A model generated the notes under the pieces. It did no database searches, was not told the DNA's origin, and saw nothing but the letters and a program-made list of their open reading frames with translations. From positions 1 through 34,849 of the forward strand of contig NZ_WPZY01000032.1 in assembly GCF_013031405.1 (NCBI RefSeq): a stretch of DNA of 34,849 nucleotides, in the 5' to 3' direction. Source of the stretch: Ruegeria sp. HKCCD8929. Its GTDB lineage: Bacteria; Pseudomonadota; Alphaproteobacteria; Rhodobacterales; Rhodobacteraceae. The position numbers and the translations under genes are program-made. Of the stretch, positions 32,057 through 34,849 are shown one piece after another; position 1 is the stretch's first letter, and the number at the start of each line of letters is the position of its first letter.

Positions 32057-32815
32057 ATGGCAAAGGTCACGCGCGAACGCGGCATCGACAGGGCAATCGA
32101 CATACTTGACTGCTTGCACCATCACAGACGGCCAATGGTGGTGAATGAGCTTGCGGCCGCGATGGGTGCACCGCGTTCGACCATATACCAAACGACCAAG
32201 CTCTTGCTCAATCGCTCGGTTTTGGATTCTTACAGCGGTGGGCGCGTGTTTCTGGGGCGCAAACTATTTCTCTACGGATCCGCGGTTCCGGAACAATATT
32301 CCCTGATCGAACTTTCCAGACCATTCATCGACGAACTGGCCGAAGAACTTGGAGAACGGGTTGAACTCAATAGTTTGGTCGATTGGAAGCAAAGCATTCT
32401 TTATGCTGCGGATGGAAAGCGTTCATACTTTTTCCCATTGAACCCAGGCGCCAGCTATCCGCTACCACTGACATCTTCCAGCCGGTTTCTAATCGATGGA
32501 TTTGACGAGGAAACATTGCGCAGAAACATTCCAGAAGAAGATTATTTTCGGCAAGGTGAGCGCGTAATGACTCTTGATCGTTTTTTGAAGGACAGCCAGG
32601 AGGCGAAAGCGCACGGCTATAGTGTCGTCTCAGATCTTCTGGACAACCACCTGTCCTCAATTTCGATGCCGATAATTGACAAGAGTGGGGTGGTATTGTC
32701 GACGATAGGAATTGCATTTCCTACGGGCGAAATGGAAGCAAGCAAAGACCGTTTCGTTGAAGCACTAAAGGAAACGGTCGACAAGGTGCGAGAGACGTTC
32801 TTGATGGCCGGTTGA
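32057..32815 (+). CDS. IclR-family transcriptional regulator
   Basis: This 252-residue protein has an N-terminal winged helix (RAIDILDCLHHHRRPMVVNE, then LAAAMGAPRSTIYQTTKLLL, residues 12-51) and the C-terminal IclR effector domain (about 75-250), including ELAEELGERVELNSLVDWKQ and a YSVVSDLLDNHLSSISMPII segment. The effector is usually a small carboxylate such as the pathway substrate. It is divergent from the TRAP operon with a 266-bp shared upstream region that holds the palindromic operator, so local control is very likely. GTAGGAGG lies before the ATG. The gap 32816-33023 behind it holds no gene I can support. Confidence 0.85.
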   Translation: MAKVTRERGIDRAIDILDCLHHHRRPMVVNELAAAMGAPRSTIYQTTKLLLNRSVLDSYSGGRVFLGRKLFLYGSAVPEQYSLIELSRPFIDELAEELGERVELNSLVDWKQSILYAADGKRSYFFPLNPGASYPLPLTSSSRFLIDGFDEETLRRNIPEEDYFRQGERVMTLDRFLKDSQEAKAHGYSVVSDLLDNHLSSISMPIIDKSGVVLSTIGIAFPTGEMEASKDRFVEALKETVDKVRETFLMAG

Positions 32816-33023
32816 CCGTTGGTTTCAGGCGGCGATCAAAAGTAACAGATTGCAGTTTCCGGCCCTGTTTCACCCGGTCGGAAAATACCATTCGGAGGCG
32901 AAATCATTGGTGCGATGCTCCAATATGACAGTGTTTCTCAATCGGCGTACGACGACGGTATCGACAGCGCAGGCTAAGAGACTTCCTTTAGTTCCAGCTT
33001 CAACGATTCAATCTTGCCTCTCC

Positions 33024-33060
33024 GGGTCTGCTCCGGTAGGGGGCAGGATAGTACGCTAAG
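33024..33060. repeat. Tn3-family terminal inverted repeat (single end)
   Basis: A 37-bp sequence starts GGGTCTGC and ends GTACGCTAAG, fitting Tn3-family terminal repeats, which begin GGGG-TCTG or similar and end ACG-TAAG. It lies 9 bp beyond the stop of the Tn3-type transposase remnant, the expected distance and orientation. The transposon body therefore lies to the right and the catabolic island lies outside this end. Confidence 0.6.
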
Positions 33061-33069
33061 CTGGGTGGG

Positions 33070-33295
33070 CTATCGTTTTGGCCACCTGTACTCGCCGGTC
33101 AAAAGAATATGCGCCCATCCGAGTGGTGAGATGTGCGACAGAAGCTCCGGCGGGCTATCTCGACCATCGTCCATTCTTGCTGTGACCGCGCGTCCGAGAT
33201 GATCCGTGTTCCAATATATGATGATCGCGGCCAGTAGGTTCAGGCCTGCCATTCGATAGTGCTGACCTTCAGCCGTTCGGTCTCGGATTTCACCC
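33070..33295 (-). pseudogene. Tn3-family transposase (TnpA) C-terminal remnant
   Basis: The last ~75 codons of a Tn3-type TnpA remain: GEIRDRTAEGQHYRMAGLNL, then LAAIIIYWNTDHLGRAV, and SPPELLSHISPLGWAHILLT followed by GEYRWP. They match the family end (QDR..E.QR.RASGLNL, WNT.YL.RA, SPLGWEHI.LTGDY.W). Everything upstream is cut by the IS6 element at 33296. The stop is 9 bp from the terminal repeat at 33024-33060. Confidence 0.8.
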
Positions 33296-34120
33296 GGTTG
33301 TGTCGCAAACTTTTTTAACGACCGCGGCCGGCGCTATGCTAGATGCAGCTATCCTGCGATCTCTGCGAACATCCGAAAGCCGGAAGTCTTATTGCTAGAG
33401 AATTGCTTCTTGCGGATCATGTTAGCTACCTCAATGCCATCCAATGTTGCGGAAGCTGATCCGAAAGATTTGAACCCGCACATGTGCCGTACGCGCCGTT
33501 TGATGAATCTGTGATCCTGTTCAATCATGTTGTTCAAGTATTTGGACCTGATCGTCTGTACTTTGGCTTGACAGCCGAAACGCTTCAGGATTCTGTTCAC
33601 TTCTCGAATGCCAGCTGCATTGGCGCCACTCTTGTCTATGACGATTTTAGTCGGGATCCCGTTTGAGGAGAGTGCTTTGGCAAAGAACCTGGTGGCTGCT
33701 GGTCGATTACGTCGCTGAGACAGCATGAAATCAAGTGTGTTTCCCGCTTTGTCCACTGCTCGATAGAGATACATCCACTTCCCGCGCACACGAATGTAGG
33801 TTTCGTCCATTCTCCAAGAACTCTGAGTTGCGCGCTTCTTTGAATGCGCACGAGCAGCGACTATCGGCGAGTATTTCACAACCCACCTATTCAGTGTGGC
33901 GTGGTCAACTCGCACACCGCGTTCAGCCATGATCTCTTCTAAATCACGATAGGAAACTGTGTACCGCAGATAGAAGTAAACAGCGTACAAAACCGCATCT
34001 TTGGGGAAATGGCAGCCTTTCAAGGAAATCATGCTGAAACCTTTTGGAGAACAATACGCGGACAGCAAACGTCGAATTCTACATGCTCGTCAATCCAGAC
34101 CCAAAGTTTGCGACACAACC
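33296..34120 (-). mobile_element. IS6-family insertion sequence (825 bp), apparently complete
   Basis: The perfect 18-bp terminal repeats GGTTGTGTCGCAAACTTT (33296-33313) and its complement (34103-34120) enclose one transposase gene. The length is standard for IS6 elements. The flanking 8-mers TTTCACCC (left) and CCCCTTAC (right) differ, so no target duplication is present. That is usual when IS6 elements mediate adjacent deletions or cointegrate resolution. Left of it is the cut Tn3 transposase, right of it the replicon backbone. Confidence 0.85.
33349..34032 (-). CDS. IS6-family transposase
   Basis: This 227-residue DDE transposase starts MISLKGCHFPKDAVLYAVYF, the standard IS6 N-terminus; AAAAGG lies 7 bp before this ATG, so an upstream start at 34068 is less likely. 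Catalytic residues are visible in SSWRMDETYIRVRGKWMYLY (first Asp), IVIDKSGAN (second Asp) and NNMIEQDHRFIKRRV (Glu). An HTH lies around residues 35-60 (VSYRDLEEIMAERGVRVDHA). The element is intact and may be active. IS6 transposition is replicative and typically fuses replicons, a possible route by which the island reached this replicon. Confidence 0.88.
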   Translation of the reverse strand: MISLKGCHFPKDAVLYAVYFYLRYTVSYRDLEEIMAERGVRVDHATLNRWVVKYSPIVAARAHSKKRATQSSWRMDETYIRVRGKWMYLYRAVDKAGNTLDFMLSQRRNRPAATRFFAKALSSNGIPTKIVIDKSGANAAGIREVNRILKRFGCQAKVQTIRSKYLNNMIEQDHRFIKRRVRHMCGFKSFGSASATLDGIEVANMIRKKQFSSNKTSGFRMFAEIAG

Positions 34121-34197
34121 CCCCTTACCCACTTTATGCGCAAAATCTTCTTTTTTTGATCGTTACCTTATAGGTTTCTTCTAATTATAATTACACT

Positions 34198-34216
34198 TGA
34201 TAAGTATCGCTTATCA
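34198..34216. promoter_or_regulatory. Inverted repeat upstream of the recombinase gene
   Basis: TGATAAG (34198-34204) and CTTATCA (34210-34216) are perfect 7-bp arms with a 5-bp centre. The pattern GATAA-N7-TTAT matches the core of the repeat at 76-106 (CGATAA-N7-TTATT). It lies about 155 bp before the recombinase start in an AT-rich patch. It could be an operator or a recombination core site. Confidence 0.4.
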
Positions 34217-34371
34217 TTTCTCATTGATTTGGCCCGCATTCCGGCGCAAACTGCACGCCATGATGCCGCTGAACCGCCTCTCACTTCGCTGGTCCGACGC
34301 CGCAAGACCTGTGACGTTGGCCCTGTGTCCCCGCAACCGGCGATTGGCCGGAAAGCCGGGGAGGCGCAGCC

Positions 34372-34849
34372 ATGGGTAGCCCGATCGTTCCCAATGGCCC
34401 CCCTGCCCTTTCCGCTGCCGACCAGGAGGCGCTGACCGATCTCTATGTCCGCGGCACCCCCGAGAACACGCTGCGGGCCTATGAGCGCGACCTGCTCTAC
34501 ATCACCGCCTGGAAACAGGCGCGCTTCTCCCAGCCCCTGTCCTGGCCGGAAGACCAGGACGTTGCCCTTGCCTTCATCCTCGATCATGCACGCGATCTGC
34601 AGGACGCGGCCGAGGACGACATCGCCCGGCACACCGCGGAGGTTCTGATCGCTCAAGGCTTGCGCAGAGCCCTCCCCTGCCCGGCCCCGTCGACCCTGGA
34701 CCGGCGCATCGCCTCCTGGCGCGCCTTCCACCGGATGAAGAACCTCGTCACCCCGTTTGACGCGCCGATCGTCAAGCAAGCCCGCGCCAAGGCGCGCCGC
34801 GCCGCTGCCCGCCCTCCTGCCCCGAAATCCGCCCACCCGATCACCCGCG
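34372..34849 (+). CDS. Tyrosine recombinase/integrase, N-terminal part (runs off the window)
   Basis: The visible 159 codons cover the SAM-like N-terminal core-binding domain of a tyrosine recombinase: ALTDLYVRGTPENTLRAYER, then DLLYITAWKQARF, and a segment with DRRIASWRAFHRMKN. The catalytic domain with the R-H-R-Y residues lies beyond the window. GGGGAGG precedes the ATG at good distance. In other roseobacter replicons a recombinase of this type sits just before DUF1403 and ScpB. The inverted repeat at 34198-34216 may be its operator or site. The gap 34121-34371 otherwise holds only a 40-codon frame (34260-34379) without support. Confidence 0.75.
   Translation, partial: MGSPIVPNGPPALSAADQEALTDLYVRGTPENTLRAYERDLLYITAWKQARFSQPLSWPEDQDVALAFILDHARDLQDAAEDDIARHTAEVLIAQGLRRALPCPAPSTLDRRIASWRAFHRMKNLVTPFDAPIVKQARAKARRAAARPPAPKSAHPITR

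Noticed and set aside
34260..34379. 39-codon frame in front of the recombinase
   Set aside because: It has no family resemblance and overlaps the recombinase start by 8 bp; the recombinase has its own strong ribosome site.
1..34849. tRNA, rRNA, CRISPR array or retron
   Set aside because: No cloverleaf, rRNA segment, regular spaced repeats or reverse-transcriptase motif was found on either strand by reading.

Overview
The window looks like part of an extrachromosomal replicon (plasmid, megaplasmid or chromid) of a roseobacter-type alphaproteobacterium (Rhodobacteraceae). The case rests on gene content: DUF1403, a plasmid-type ScpB, DUF3768, a long ParB/Spo0J-like protein, DUF932 and a tyrosine recombinase form the accessory backbone typical of such replicons. 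They sit beside addiction modules, insertion-sequence debris and sugar or sugar-acid catabolic operons with ABC and TRAP transporters. There is no rRNA, tRNA or CRISPR array.

Layout. (1) 1-2838: DUF1403 and ScpB pair, then a two-gene excisionase-HTH/PIN toxin-antitoxin module. (2) 2839-4907: IS66 transposase debris and an AT-richer gene for a secreted protein with weak MACPF/CDC-like features. (3) 5040-9840: plasmid backbone block (DUF3768, ParB-like, a small unknown, a truncated DUF932 gene) ending in a ccdAB module. (4) 10129-18961, minus strand: an eight-gene operon for import and catabolism of a fructose-containing sugar (periplasmic binding protein, cytoplasmic GH32 fructosidase, class II aldolase, PfkB kinase, P-loop kinase, ROK regulator, ABC ATPase, permease), with a palindromic operator between its predicted -35 and -10. 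(5) 19396-20794: a GFA-family gene and a defective IS3-type element with two identical left ends facing each other (158-bp inverted arms). (6) 20795-31790, minus strand: a long operon with a DctPQM TRAP transporter, RidA-like protein, D-amino-acid-dehydrogenase-like flavoprotein, enolase-superfamily enzyme, aminotransferase remnant, RraA-like protein, XylX-like 2-keto-3-deoxy acid dehydratase, alpha-ketoglutarate semialdehyde dehydrogenase and an AraD1/GguC-type protein, ending in a flavoprotein remnant at the IS3 relic. A divergent IclR-type regulator (32057-32815) probably controls it. (7) 33024-34120: the end of a Tn3-family transposon cut by an intact IS6-family element. (8) 34121-34849: start of a tyrosine recombinase that runs off the window.

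How it works together. The two catabolic operons have parallel design: a binding-protein gene first, a GC-rich hairpin directly after it (likely to favour binding-protein expression), then the catabolic genes. The first should feed fructose, through kinase steps and a dedicated aldolase, into triose phosphates. The second should convert an imported sugar acid, or a related hydroxy or amino acid, through 2-keto-3-deoxy acid and alpha-ketoglutarate semialdehyde to alpha-ketoglutarate. The amine-related genes (DadA-like, RidA-like, aminotransferase remnant) do not fit a plain pentonate pathway and are the main hint of something undescribed. Transposon ends, a transposase without target duplication and several truncated genes show that the region was assembled by repeated insertion and deletion.
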